Of a stretch of 64,000 nucleotides of DNA, positions 48,297 to 61,273 are shown piece by piece (position 1 is the first letter of the stretch; each line of letters opens with the position of its first letter). The DNA is from Hyaloscypha bicolor E (taxonomy: Eukaryota; Ascomycota; Leotiomycetes; Helotiales; Hyaloscyphaceae). Both the position numbers and the translations under genes were made by a program. The DNA lies in the NCBI RefSeq assembly GCF_002865645.1, contig NW_020194554.1:186001-250000 (forward strand). Direction: 5' to 3'. The notes under the pieces were generated by a model. That model was not told the origin of the DNA, did no database searches, and worked only from the letters and a program-made list of their open reading frames with translations.

Positions 48297-51050
48297 TTCT
48301 GCCAGCGGAATTTCCCTGCAACTTCCCTTCCTCCCAAATCCTCCGAAATTCTACAACTTGGGTACGAAAATTTGAAGCTGGTCAGTATTTCTTGACTCCA
48401 GTTCCACGGACACGCCGGCAGCTCAACCCGTGTAACACCCGGCAATCTCCCCTGCTGATGTGGTGAATAGCACGCTTGTTTCTCGACGGCTACCTGCAGT
48501 CCTAACACTTCCACTCCTACTCAACGAAATGGGCAACTCGAGTCCACACTCCTGGGGACATGGGCTAGTCTAGACTCTCCCCAAAGGTTACATCAATAGC
48601 CTCTTTCGACTTCTTGATACCGTTGGCAGTGGTGTTGTGTTCGGTGCATGACCTGAAGAATGTTACGGCCTCGCACGAACATGGCAACGGCCCGCCCGCG
48701 GGAAGTGCATGCTGCCATCGTCATTGTCATTGTGCGAGCGCAAGTTGAACTGAAAGTATGGCAGAGATCAACTGATTCGTGGTTCGTGGTTCCCCCCTTA
48801 GCATGTTCTTCCTACTTTCCTGCATGTCTGCAAATGCACTCTGGCACCTGTAGCTGGTGACAAAATTTATTGTTCATGTTATTGCATACTCTTTTTGGGA
48901 GAAAGAATTTACTCTAAGGAGATTTGCGGAATTCGAGAGGCGAAATCACCTCCGATCGAGACTTGAGAAGCTTGAGAGATGATCTTCTTTTGTATTCTAA
49001 GATTATTTCCTGTACTGAGAAGTTACCTTAGACTATATTACTACCCTTCATCTTGCCGTCTTTCTTCTGCGTGCTGGATGAATTCTAGAACTAGATAATT
49101 ACATTTCCTTCCCTTGTTGCACGCGAAAAAGCCGACCAATTCGCAGTTCCACTGTCCGAGGTTGCAAAACCCGGTCGGTGGATCTCAAAGATTCGGTTTC
49201 CTTCCTGCAACATGCTCACCACCTCCCTCTATCTCTGCAGATTTCGTTGCATCTTACTTTCAGCCGGCATCGCAGCTTCAGAATCTGCGGCTCATGAACA
49301 TGCCGCCAACTCAGCGTCTCACAACAGGGATCATGCGACCCGTTTGACAGTTCGTGCTCCATCAACATGGAGTGCAGCCGGCACGCCGTGCCCTTCAGTT
49401 CCGTTTTTTCATCCTTTTATGTGCTGCGGAGATGCCTCCGCAGTACTTTCCCATCGTATTGTACACCCATCAGCCAGAGCGCGATACTATGCCTTGTTGG
49501 CATTGTGAGCTGCACCTTTATGATGTGTTGCCTGCCACTGCATTCCATCAAACCTTCTCGCCGTACACACTACACCTCACAGCCAAACCCCAAAATCTAG
49601 ACCTCCCTCTCCTCCACTCTCCGGGAAACGCGCCAAGCGTTACCAGTTCGTACAACTTTGTGTACTGTAACTATCACGTGCAGCAATGCATCTTCTCGAG
49701 CATAACGTACCATCAGGAACCACAAGATTACAACGGAAATCCAGACCTTTTCAGTCCTGCTGCTCTACGGAGATAGCTCCGAATGTCTCACGGCATGCGA
49801 TGACACATCTCACATCTCACATCCCACCAACCTTCCATCGTGCATACAATCTAGCTTGCATCTCGCAAGTCCGAAATTTCCTTCTGCCCCCGAAAAACGC
49901 CCGAAGATCTCTTGTACTGCGTCGAGGAGCAGCACGAAAATCTTTCAAGCTTTTCCCATAAGGAATATACATAAAAATATATCAAGATATAGCCGAAATC
50001 GTATTATATAATATATATTATAAGCTAAGCTATTATTCTTAAAACAAAGTATATTTTACAAGTCACTAAATATATAAGTTAATTAGTAAGTTTATTTAAT
50101 AGAAGAGAGCCTTTACATAGTTACACGCAAAATCGCAGCCACGTACCAGCCACCGGGTTGACCTCTCATAGCCCACCGATCTCGCATCTCGCATTGCACC
50201 CCCCCATCTTGCGTCTAGGAAATTTCCGAGTGCGCTTCTTGAACGACAATCCCTCACTCCTGCAAGCATCGCTCGTCTTGAGCAGCAGTGCGGCACAACA
50301 TCGAGATCGGCGAATGAAAGGTGCCCGCGCTTTGGCCTTCTCCACGAGGTTACATAGAGATACCACGGACCCGGTCACGGTGCTCTCTCCCCCCGATTTC
50401 GGGTATGACGCAACAGCTTGACATCGATCTCGCATGATAATGCAATGTAACCTCACCCTTCAAAGCCAACAGGACAGGAGAAAAGCAAACAGAACCGCAA
50501 ACCGCGAACTGCTCTTGAAGCGTTCCTGCCACGACTTGCTCCAGCCCCGCATGTGACATAACACACACAGTAGGACGAACTATCGTGATGAGGACGTTCT
50601 GGACAACGAGATCGAGGTTGGGGACGGGGCGTTTTGAAAGTCAAATATCGGTCGTGTTATCACATTCAAAAAATAGAACGCGTTCAGTCAACCATTCGTA
50701 TTCTCCAGCTAGCCATGCCGAACTACCCCGTTCCATATTGCATCGCATGCCAAACTTCCCCTTCCATCTGTGCTGTAATATTCCAAAAATATAATGCCTT
50801 ACCAAAACAAGATCTAACGGCAAACTCAGGTATGATGATATCCAAAAACGCCTGCCTGCCTTGGGTATTCCTCTGCTCCCACATTTGAAATAACGAATCC
50901 AAAAGCCAGCGCTCATCACAAATACAATTTTTGCATCTCGTGCCGCTATGCTTCCAACGCCCCCATCTCATCTCCTTAGTGTCTCCTTCTCATTGCTCGC
51001 TCGCCCAAACTCACGCCATATCTGTGCTCGCTCACGCGCAACCGGATTCC
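48297..51050. other. Long intergenic region with AT-rich island
   Basis: This 2.7-kb stretch has no gene I can support. From about 49965 to 50110 the sequence drops to almost pure A/T with TATA/ATAT palindromes, a likely RIP-decayed repeat scar. Short open frames elsewhere show no domain. Confidence 0.45.
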
Positions 51051-53665
51051 TTACATCGCAACCACGGGAATAATTTTCACATTCTCCACCGGCCTAAGAC
51101 TCTTCTCGATCTTGACGAAAAGCAGCCCCTGCGTCGCCTGCCCCTTCATATCCATCAGGTGCACGAAGCGGTACCCCTGCTGCAGGCGATCCAGACGGAT
51201 GCATGCCCACGCACACGCGGTGTCCTTGGCATACTTTTCGTCTTCGACTTTGAATCTATGTGGTACCGAGTTAGCAAGAATCAAGAAAAGAGGGAACTAA
51301 AGGAACAGAATGATGGGAGTGAAGGCCAGAAAGCGTTGCACGGCATGGCAAGATGTTTTCGTGAAGGGGAAATCTAGGGGAAAGTTGAGGAAGTTTGAAG
51401 CGGCCTCCCGTAATGTTGAGCAGGGAACCCGGGTCCCGGAACGGATCGTCTCGTCAGGAGATCCACATCAGCCCTTTTCAAGGGACCGACCAATGCAACA
51501 CGGCCCGTCGCGGCGCTAGGGTAAATTCAAAGAGGAGTTGGCATAGACCACAGGTAAGGAGTACCCGGTCCTTGGGATTCACGGCGGTGTGGAATATGCA
51601 ATGCAGGCCGCTTGGCTGATTGGGTGGCAAACCCAGTTGATTCGAGCAGGCGAAAACGCCAAGATGGGTACGTACCTGATGAAGCTTAATTCTTCCACCA
51701 CCTTCTCCACCGTTCGGAACGTTAAGACGTGTCCTTCTTCCCCAAAGTCTGGGTGGTCGCCTTTCCGATAGGGCGTCTTCTGCTTGTAGTCTGTGGGGTC
51801 GACGGGTTCTTTCTTCTTAGCTTCATCCTTGTTTCCTTCGTCCTTCCTAGGAATCTCCGGCTTCTGCACATGTAGATCGCACTTGATGTACGGGTGGAAA
51901 CCTCGTTCTGTCTGGTTCGCCGGGATGGGGATGTGCTGGCCCGCGTAGACTGTGATCTTCAAGTCCAGTGCTTTATATTGGATTGGCTCATTGGGATCAC
52001 TGCGGTAGCCCGGAGGTTTCAATACCCAGCCATTCTCGTCGGCAAACATTCCTTCGTTAAGCATCATGCCCATATCGCAATTCTGCCAGTTGAGCGCAAC
52101 CATCTGCACGCCTTTTCGCCAGAAACCTGAAGGATCGAGGTTTGAAGAGTCGATCCGGAAGCCTGCTGGGTACGCTCGCATGAAGAAATCGCGGTTGTGA
52201 GCGATCAGCTGTTCCTTCTTCGTTTCGTGGAGTTCGTTGATCATGCCCTCTCCGATTGAGAACACATGCGGTGGCTTTCTAGCCGACTTTGCTTCGAAGC
52301 TTACGAAGTGCTCGCTGTGAGTATAGATCCCAAGATTGCTGAGCCTCTCGCAGATCTTGACCTTTTTCTTCTGGGTGCTCCTCTCGTCCTCTGACCCAGA
52401 CTGGCCTGAATCGCCGTCCGTCCGTGACTTGACTGGAGCCAGTGAGTTCGTAGAGGGTGATGGGACTAACTTGTCTGAAGTCGCCTTCTTCACCTTGATA
52501 AGAATCTTGTTTAACACTTCTTCAAGCCTCGGGAGTCGCTCTTCCGGATTGCATGCCTCGTGGGCTTGATCGATGAGAAGGCCTTTCCACTCTTCCTGCA
52601 TGATATCGACCATCTTCTCTTGTTGTTCAACATCTGCATGGACTTCCAAGCTTATAATTATCGGCAGATTGCTCGTCAGGAAAGCTGTTTCTCGAATAGT
52701 TCTGCAGACAGCTCTGAAGCCAACTGGGGCGGTCAAAGTCCATCCATGTAGAACCAATGGTTCGCCACTTCTCATTGATCGTACAGAGGCAGGCCTCTTG
52801 CCGTTTGGGCTTCCGACTTCGAGCGAATTCGTGGTCGCTGGTCGTCCACGTTGCTCAACCTGGTTCTCCGGGTTGGAATACGAACTGGAATGACTTCCTA
52901 AGCCCGACCTTTCCATCTTCTCTACAATTTTGGCCTTTGCGCTGTCAAACTTCTCTTCGGCTTTCTCCAACGCAGCCGCAGCACGACTTGACATCGTGCT
53001 CCCAGATATAGATATATGCCTTTTATGTTCCCCTTTCGTTTCGGAGTGTGTGCTGGGGGAGCGCGAATGGTTCGATTTGCTATCTGCTGGTTCTCCATTG
53101 TGGACATCAATCTCGATACAGCGACATCCGCGAGTGAGTACCTGCTAGTAATCAGCAATTGAATTCATGGGCATAATGCCAAACCCACATATTTATAAGC
53201 TTCGGTTGAGCTCTTCGAAGATAACTGGTTTCCGGATAGGTAAGTATTGTGACTGCTGCTGATGAAATAATTGCTGAGAGGCCTGCTTAAATCTTTGCTC
53301 TCCACATCAACCTCCCCCAGAGCGTCGAAGCCATGATGCATATATATGACCTGGAGAAATTCTTCGCATTTGTATTCCTCATGTTCCAGCTCTATTGGCT
53401 GAGCTTGAACAGTCGCAAGCCATGTTTCGAATCGTTGACGAGTCAGAGTGGGCTCCTCGCCCCGTACATCGTCGTAGACTCGTCGTAGATGATCTTGGAT
53501 CGCGTGTGAGAAGTATACATGATGTGTAGAGGCAGTCTGGCTATTGTTTTTGCTCGGAACTAGGCTATGGAGGCCGTGTGTGCCATTTGTGGGAGACATC
53601 ATCGTCGACATGGCCACGAGCTTGTGCATGGAAAACTGCTTTCCTGGGGGAGCAAGGAGAGGCAT
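51051..53665 (-). CDS. PLC1: Phosphoinositide-specific phospholipase C
   Basis: Exons 53665-53189, 53141-51676 and 51255-51051 give 715 aa. The frame is open upstream of the chosen ATG to a CCAGCAG acceptor-like site near 53693, so an additional 5' exon may exist. X domain: [18 protein letters not shown] (first catalytic His), then across intron 1 [15 protein letters not shown] (Ca ligands), and LVLHGWTLT (second His). Between the last two lies an insertion of roughly 115 residues (Ser-rich, then [18 protein letters not shown]). Y domain: HVFSIGEG, then [18 protein letters not shown]. The C2 domain is interrupted by a 420-nt intron, with the last exon [20 protein letters not shown] to KIIPVVAM. 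The enzyme cleaves PIP2 to IP3 and diacylglycerol in Ca signalling. There is no PH domain, and an EF-hand-like region is only partly visible. Confidence 0.92.
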
Positions 53666-54328
53666 CGCGATGGAGGAAGCGGTCGTATTTGACTGCTGGC
53701 CATGTCAGCGAATGGCACCACAACCGGTCCACGTCGAATGCAAGATGATTTTTGCCCTCCCGAGAATTCCTGTTTGCCAGCCCTGTGAGACAGCCGTGCT
53801 GCAGGCGTACCTGATTCCCGCCCAGGATTGCCTGACGTTGATGGGAGGAGAGAACCACTGACCTTCGCGCGTAATTGAGATCCAGAATCATGAGGAGTTT
53901 ATTGTCATGCGATTCGTAAATTAGAGAAACTCTTCCGGAGACGGTGGGATGGTTAAGGAGGGATTGTCAAGAATGAGTGCGAGGCTTTGCTTTCAGCTGC
54001 TTAGCTTCAGCCCCCAACAGATCTGCTGGCTGCAAACGAGAATCGAGTCGGCGGGTTTCAGGAACCGACTCGTCAGCAAACAATAAACAAATCATCGCCC
54101 CATCCATTGGAGGCAAATGCGCGAATACGGCGATCAATAAATAGAGGTTCTTGTTTGCAGAAGTGTGCCTTGCTGTTTTCGTCCCTCTGTCGCGGTCGCC
54201 CCGTGGCGGGGAGAAGGCACGGCCCGAGGTTCATCCGAGCGCACTACCTAGAGCGACTTCCTGGGGATTCAACCTATCTCACTTCGTCAACACTACACTT
54301 CACCAGTTTTTGCACAACACCATCCACG
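53666..54328. promoter_or_regulatory. Divergent upstream region, PLC / cupin
   Basis: 663 bp between divergent genes. The part next to 53666 may contain a further PLC 5' exon (an ATG-led stretch at about 53891 opens MILDLNYARR), which I could not confirm. Confidence 0.4.
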
Positions 54329-54676
54329 ATGGCAGCAAAGCCACAACGTGAGTCTGAGCAAGAAGTCCGGTCGTGGGGATTCCTACACGTGTTCACCTGG
54401 TCCGATGGCCCGTAAGTCTGCCTTGGGAACATAGCCCCAGTGCCGAGACACAAAGGGCTGATTGTTTGCCACAGGAACGCCCACTACAGTCCACACTCCC
54501 ACGCTGGCTTGACGACACATCTGATCCGCAAAGGACAGCTCACAATGACTTATCCAAAGGAGAAAGGTTCCGAGAAGAAGACATACACTGTGGGCGATCG
54601 TATCGACGTTGAGGCTGGTCGTGTCCACGAGGTGTGGATGGGACCTGAGGGCTGTACCTACGTCATTGGAGAATGA
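54329..54676 (+). CDS. Small single-domain cupin protein
   Basis: Two exons, 54329-54411 and 54475-54676, give 94 aa (MAAKPQRESEQEVRSWG start). The 63-nt intron (GTAAGT...CCACAG) splits a Pro codon. Cupin features: HYSPHSHAGLTTHLIRKGQL (the HxnHxH-type metal-site strand), GDRIDVEAGRVHEVWMG (second motif with PxxxxH spacing replaced by AGRVHEV) and a closing CTYVIGE strand. A single jelly-roll of this size suits a metal-dependent isomerase or dioxygenase-like protein, or a binding protein. The substrate is not inferable. No signal peptide. Confidence 0.85.
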
Positions 54677-55837
54677 GACACGAACCGAAGAGAGAAAAAG
54701 TTTAGAAGGGATGAGTATGAAGAGGATGCATTGGGCTTGCCCCAGATTTGCGATTAAAGAGAAGAAGAGAGGCGGCTCCACATGACATACCAAAGTCACA
54801 TGACTCTCTTGCAAGCAACACGTGATCGCTGTGGCATACCCTTGTCATAACTAAGGTATACGCAGCTACGTAAGGAGTTGCTGATAGGACTACTATGCCT
54901 TTGAGCTCTCGAGAATAGGCGTGGCCTACTCATTTCGACCTTGTGAGAAGCTTCTCCGGCAATGCAGCATTCAGCCCTCTTTCCTACCGATCTCGTCTTC
55001 ATCCCGCCTCACACACCAATTGAGCACGGCATCTGATTTCAGCAAGTCTAGAACGTCCAGTGGCCATCATGAGATGCATCTGAGCTGAAAAGTCTCGATC
55101 TTTCCGGCTGCTATAGAACGCCTGTTAAGTAGAGTGTTCACTGTAAGAGAGAGAATTTGTGCTGTTTTATGTGGTGCAGTGACGCCAGCAGCCCTTACAG
55201 CGAAACTGGGTTCAATCTCAGGTGTCTGCATGAAGGACCCGAACTAAACAGAATGCCAATGGGTAAAATTCGTTTGCGGCAACAAGAAGCGAGAGATCTG
55301 AACGTGCTCGTGACATGAGAAAGCATATATCGTCGCAAATGACTCGCAGTATTTGCTCGATGGTTCAGATCTGGACTTGATTTCATCCAGAGTCATTGCT
55401 TCCCCACGCTCTGAAAGACCTACTTGAACCCCAAATTCTTCCTAGGCTATTTCAATTACTCTCAACCTCAAAATTCCAAGGGAGGGAAAGTTGGAGGAGC
55501 GAGAGCAGGAGGCGAGGTCGCCGCCTTTGAACTTGGGCTGATCGTCGGCGACCTCCTCTTTGGATATGATGCCGAAAGCAACCAGCCCCGCGTCGCATCG
55601 TTTTTGTCCTTCGCAGCCGTACCAACCACAGCTAAAACTAGGACATGCCATTCGAGCAACGTTCCAGCCAGCGGTAGCCGGAACGAGAAATCCTAACGAC
55701 CGTTAGTCCAAAGCCGGTTATGGGCTGGTCCAGGAGAAAACAAGAATCTCTGAAACGTTTCTCTATCCCTCGACCACTGAGCAGACTATCGAAAGGAGCT
55801 TGGTCTGCGGCTCAAATATTAGGAGGATCTCCAAAAG
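54677..55837. other. Intergenic region
   Basis: Two convergent 3' ends flank this spacer. I see no supported gene. Frames at 55424-55696 are open on both strands but featureless. Confidence 0.4.
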
Positions 55838-57340
55838 TCAGTGACCTTGAACAACCAAGTTGATTCCACAGATATGATTTACTCTCTCTTCTTCAAGTAT
55901 ATGTATCTGAATGATATCAAATTTTAGTAAGAAACGGCGAGAATATACATATTGAATACACTTTCCAGCCAAAGGCCGAAATCCTCCGTGAGTTTTACCG
56001 GAGTTCGGATCACAAGTTTCCATGGTAGTTGTAACTAGATTCGTGCATTCATCCTTCGTAATGGTGGCCTTGCTACCACAGTTATTTTCGGCTAGGGCGC
56101 CGTACCAGTACTCAGCTGACAGCCAAAATGCATAGTAAGTAAGGATACATTGTTAGCGGTACATTTCCAGGTCTGATTGGTTGCTGATTATCCTGCCTTC
56201 CATCGACGTGCACCACGCGTTTGCAGAACTGCTTACACTGGGATTGCCATCTGGATCTCGCTGGGATGGCAGCCTAGTCAGCTTTTTACCATGTTACATC
56301 AGTCTCATCGGGATCATTGGCCAGGCCATCGGCAGTAAATTTGGGAAGCGATGCGAATATCTCAGCGATTTTCTTCTTCTCTTCGACTGAACCTGACGGA
56401 TCTTGTAATGCCATTAAAGTGCATCCAGGGTCCTCGCCAGGCCTTACACAGTTGCAGTCTTTCCACCTACGATTGTTATTTGGATCCTGATTCAAAAGTA
56501 GATATATTAGAACATGAGATGTTTAAAGAGTAAGACTTGTACTTACCCCTTGGCACTTTCTGTTTCTGTTCAAACTTTCCCCGCACTCATCGCACTCGAG
56601 AATCTTCGTGATATCTTCAACACCAGGCAATTCTTCTTCGGGTGTACAGTCACAACCGGGACTTTCTTTGGTGCATGTCCTGTTTTCAAAGGGATCGTAA
56701 TTAGTATCTGAGCACTTTGGCTCACGGCTTGCTGTTGGGCAAGTTGTAGAATCACAGGAACAGTTAGCAGAGCTGCAGACCAGAAGTAAGTAAGTTCCCT
56801 GCCCAGCGCAGTCTGAGCAGATCTGCCGTGGACCAGGATATGTACTATCATCTGAGTGAACATCTGCTTCTTTTGGAGCCTCGAGAATTTGCTCGGCTGT
56901 AACGGTATCTCCGATGAAGCCTATATAGGATGTAAGCAAACCGGACAGACAAAATGGGGGAGGAACGATTGACCTTCAAGAAACCCAAACGACTGCAGCA
57001 GCAGCCTTGACCTTAGCTGTTGCTGTTTGCGTCAAGCTGAGTGTGGTTGTAATTTGTTGACGAAGTGCAGAATAAGATGAGTCACCACAGCTTGAGCTGA
57101 CGATAGGTTGTGCGCCAAAATCTTCAGCGCATACAGCATTGCCGCGTGCGAGGAGAGAATAATCGGATTCATTCCTGCACTTGAACCAAATATGAAGCCT
57201 TATATTAAGGCAAAAGGGAGGTAGTGCAGCCAAAGCAGGCTTGTCATAGATGTTTGGAGCAGCATCGGTAACAGCAGCTGCATAAATCGAAAAACAGCGG
57301 GAGACACCACAAGGCGGTAAAAGCCCTCAAACGTAAACTA
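55838..57340 (-). CDS. Cys-rich, probably secreted protein, frame interrupted
   Basis: Exon-like blocks in order on the minus strand: LLPPCGVSRCFSIYAAAVTD to FKCRNESDYSLLARGNAVCA (about 57340-56976); GFIGDTVTAEQILEAPKEAD through ICSDCAGQGTYLLLVCSSAN to CDECGESLNRNRKCQG (about 56938-56526); DPNNNRRWKDCNCVRPGEDP to DPDETDVTW (about 56477-56289); RDPDGNPSVSSSANAWCTSM (about 56250-56160); and CGSKATITKDECTNLVTTTM, ETCDPNSGKTHGG, AGKCIQY (about 56085-55948), closing at 55838. The dense, evenly spaced Cys and Asn sequons indicate an extracellular protein, and the last block resembles Cys-rich tails of secreted fungal hydrolases such as some class V chitinases (inference). The signal-peptide exon was not found. 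An in-frame TGA near 56975 and a frame change near 56289 suggest introns I missed or decay. Confidence 0.5.
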
Positions 57341-57841
57341 AAGGCTAAAGCCCGGGCTCAAAGTCCCAGGGCCGCTGCCTTCTTAAGCAGAACTAGAAGA
57401 AAACCAACAGCGACATGAAGGTTTGTGGGGTTTGCTCCTTGAAGGCAACGGCAAAAGCAAAAGTCGGGAGAAGTGGAAGGTTATAGTCTGTTACTCTTTT
57501 TTGCTCGTATCTCTTACCACATTTTATTGGCCTATGTGGACTCCTTAAAATACTTCAAACCACTCCGCCACCCAACCTTTTCTGACCCAACCTTCTTTTC
57601 TAGAACAATTGACAGCCCTTCATGCGACGTCCTAGCAAAGTCGTGCAATCCAAATCTAGTCTCGCTATCGCGAGCTATCACCGTATCTGACTTTAGAGGT
57701 ATGTTGGCACCAGATACGAGAAACAAGGTTGAAGCGACCTCAGGTTCTCTTACTCTTATAGCTCAGGCCATGCCGGCTGATCTCAGTATCGTTCGGCGTT
57801 CAGCTACTTCATTTGCAACCTATCTCTTTGTCCTTTCAAGG
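57341..57841. other. Spacer between two minus-strand genes
   Basis: 501 bp that should contain the first exon and promoter of the Cys-rich gene and the 3' UTR of the hydrolase. I could not place the signal-peptide exon. A short MSLLVFF start near 57416 is a weak candidate. Confidence 0.35.
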
Positions 57842-59568
57842 TCAAATGCTTTCTTCGCATTCAAAAGAACTTTGACTCTGATACATCCTATCGAATTCCT
57901 CCAGGTTTCTTCTATACAGTATGTCCTGCACGGCCACTGGCAAAAGCCTTGCTTCGAAGTTGTTCTTGTTAGGCCGTTCTTTGATAACATGTTCCTTGAC
58001 TTCAATCGCAGCCTTTCCAGATTTAGTGCAAGGCCGAGTCCAAACAGCCCCTTGACCAGATTCAGATTTGTCTATAAATTTCCACCTCGGAACCGTCACC
58101 ATCTTCAAAGCCGTCCGAGAGTCGAGTGCCGCTGGAAAATAGCCTGCTCCGGGCTGGTCGATGAGTAATTTGATTGATGGGTGCATTGTTTCATTGGTGG
58201 TATACTCCTCTGGCCTCGAGAACTTGTGGGATCGCAATCTTTTATGATAAGAGCCTGGCGTCCGCAGTAGCAGACTACCACCAGCAACGCTAAGGTTGTA
58301 CAGAAATCCTGTTGGGTCGTTCTCCCTGGCCACACCCCATTTCACATACTCTTTGATTTCTCCAAGTATGTTCCTCGATGCCTCCTCGTCGAAGGTTAGC
58401 AACCCATCCACCTGGTCACACATCCAAGCTAATGTAATGTCTTCGATGGCAAGATGGTCTCTTGACAAAGGGCCTGCAACGCCTCCCCCTACCTCACCAT
58501 GGAATCCGGGAAACCAGCATTGCTTCAACTTGACCTTATCCTTGAACTTTGGTTCCAGATACCAGATAGCTGGATTAAATGCACCTCGATGTTCATCCAA
58601 AGCCAGCGCTTGAAAAGCGTGATGGACTTCTACGATAAGTCAGTCAATTCTCCATATCGTCCTCCAGTATCACTCACTGTCGTCTAACGCCGTATTATAG
58701 AACTGGTACATCTTATTAAACCCAGTACACCTCGTAAACCAACTCTCCGGCAGCCCCAAACTGCCCACTGTCTCCCAAACGCCCTCTACGCAAATCTTAA
58801 CCGGGGTAGGCTTAGTCTTGACCCTCGTCCTCGGCATCATCCTTCCCATCTCAGCCCCCCTCCCGCCACCTTTCTTCCTATCTCCATCCTCTTCCTCTTT
58901 CCCACAGTCAGTCCACCCTCTTAACTCTTCCCACCGGCTCTGATTGCTGAACTCAACCCCACCACTTCCCCGTGAGCTCGCAAGCCAACACCTAAACAAC
59001 CCTGGAAACAACTCCAAATCCTCCGGCTTCAGTACCCCTAATGTGGTGAGGAAGCGACCTAGTGCTCGAGCCGTGTATGCCCCACGCGAGTACCCGAACA
59101 AAAAGATTTCATCGCCGGGCGTGTAGTTGGTGCAGATGAAGTGGTAGGCCGAGAGGAGGTGGTTTTTGACGCCAACACCTGTGATTCCTACACATTCCAG
59201 AGATGATTAGTTTTTGATTTGGGGGATTGGAGGGGAAGGAACCTTGGTATATCTTATCCAATTTGTTCATTGCACCGGTCCCGACGCCTGACTGGTAGTA
59301 GACTACTTGTGCGATTGGGAATCCATCTTGGGTCTTTCCCTCACTAGCGATCATTCGTGAAAGCCGGGCAACGTTGGAGGGGATCGAGGGACTGCCTTCG
59401 TCGGCGGAGTCCCACTAGGTAACGGGGGAGTCAGCAATTGCTCAATTGGGGTTGTTTCGGGAGAGGACATTGTCTTAAGGAAAATCTCATGAAACAGTCA
59501 CAAATAGGAGGGGTTTCTCCCCCAACACCTACGGTTCCGTCTAGGCAGAGGATTATTCGTTTCGGCAT
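57842..59568 (-). CDS. DUF2235 alpha/beta-hydrolase
   Basis: Four exons: 59568-59533, 59414-59243, 59187-58678 and 58629-57842, giving 501 aa. The start is MPKRIILCLDGT followed across intron 1 by WDSADEGSPSIPSNVARLSR, the classic opening of DUF2235 (related to the catalytic domain of type VI secretion Tle1-like phospholipases). The nucleophile elbow FGYSRGAYTARAL (GxSxG-like, about residue 98) is intact, with VYYQSGVGTG upstream and the family blocks VETVGSLGLP and HHAFQALALDEHRGAF after intron 3, then CWFPGFHGEVGGG carrying the likely His. Reaction unproven in fungi, so lipase/esterase activity is inferred from the fold. No signal peptide, so probably cytosolic. A basic, Gly-rich insert (EEEDGDRKKGGGRGAE) interrupts the middle. 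All junctions are in phase. Confidence 0.9.
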
Positions 59569-61273
59569 CTTGATAAAAGGGATGAGAGTAGCTATTACGG
59601 AGTTTGGGGAGAAGGAGATAGGCAGCAAAGAAGAAGGCAAAAAGAAATGGGGAGCAGGGGAGCTAGAGAGGAGAAATAAGAGTGGTCGGGGGTACATGAG
59701 TTTTGAAGGCCATACAGGGATACTCTTCATACCACCTCAGTGGGCTCCAGGTATGACCTCGGATATTGTTCCATACTGATCATGGAAAACCCCACATATA
59801 TCCCCGCCTGATGTGAAAAGGCTCTCTGCGCGGGAATTTCATGGCTCAAACTGTGTCTGCGTGCCTTCATCAGTACCTTTCAATCCACAACGTGCATAAA
59901 TCTGGTTTCAAGGTACAGATCATTTGGAGAGCATTTGGGCTGGAAGTGTGGCAAAATGACAAGTAAGGCACGTGGATATGTCGTGTGGCTTTGGTCACGA
60001 GGTTTCCGCACTTGTGTTGCACGAGGTCGATGTTGGACCTTGAGGTGAAACAAATACTTTCCAAAATTAAAAACAGAACTTCTCTTGTTCTCAACTCAAG
60101 GCGAGGATAAGCGCAAATAGCCTGTTTGTCGTTGCTACTCGCTTTCGATATCCCTTTCTCGAATTGAATCGAATGTTTATTCGGGCCCATTTGTTCAGGA
60201 GTTCGAACCGAGTTTCAAGGCAAGACTCGCTAAAGTTTGCCATGGGCCAGTGGTGGCTACCGTGAGCAGAATGCTCACCACGAGGGATCAGCAGGTAATT
60301 GAAGTTGAAATTTGAATTGTATAGGAGGAAATTTCAATCTTGGAAATATAGTCTTGTCTGCCACTATCACACAATGCCTGAACCGCCGATACCTGATGTC
60401 TGCAAAACCTAGAACACGACGGCCGCCACGGAACTGACTTTACTTTCGTCTGCACACCCTGAATATTTGCTCCACCCTTTGGTCAACAAGCTCTCAAACT
60501 AAACTAACTAAATCTGCACAACCGCATGGTAATTATTCATGTCCCGTGTGCAGATTTTGGTGTTCATTTTATGTATTGTGGAGTATTTGAATCCCATTCT
60601 GCTGTAGTGTCTTCACTTCAGCGTCAGGACCCCAAATTGGCCCCTTCCAGCACGACTCTCATCCATGCAACTGACACCCTGGTGTCGTCGTAGTCGTACT
60701 GGGGCCTCTTGCTGCCTGCCTCGACCAATAAGGGATAAGGATGCATTTTCAAGTCTGCGAAAATCGTTTCAGAAGCCAATTAAAACGAAGGACGACGATT
60801 CCTTCGCTAGAGCCTCTTACAATTTAAGGTTAACCCTCGCACTGTGGAAGGCGCGAGATCATACGGCTGGGATTAGCGATTGGTGTTGCTAGTTTTCTCC
60901 TCATGGATGTGGAGATTGCTGGCGGGTCCTTCGCCGTGACGTCGTATAATCGTATTGCATGCCAATTAAGTAAACAACGAGGCGGCCATGCAAGGACTTA
61001 GTTTGCTCTTCGTATCCTCGTAAGTGTAGGCGACCGGAGGCTAGATCAGAGGGAGATCTTACAGAATGCAAATTTGAAATCGATTATAGACTGGTCTCTG
61101 CAGCCTTGTGGATCCTCATTTCTGTTTTTCTTTAATACCTTGTGATATCCTTTCCCTCATACTTTCACATCACGATCGATAAATGCAAGCAGCTATCTAC
61201 CACCAATTCAGCAGCAACGTATTGAATCGGCTATAAGGCACCCGCTCACTGGCTTCAGGGACCGAACCGGACC
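59569..61273. other. Intergenic region
   Basis: 1.7 kb between divergent genes. No domain-bearing frame, tRNA or repeat is supported. Confidence 0.45.

Noticed and set aside
57473..58168. A 231-codon plus-strand frame
   Set aside because: It lies opposite the last exon of the DUF2235 gene, whose minus-strand frame has clear family motifs. This is a shadow.
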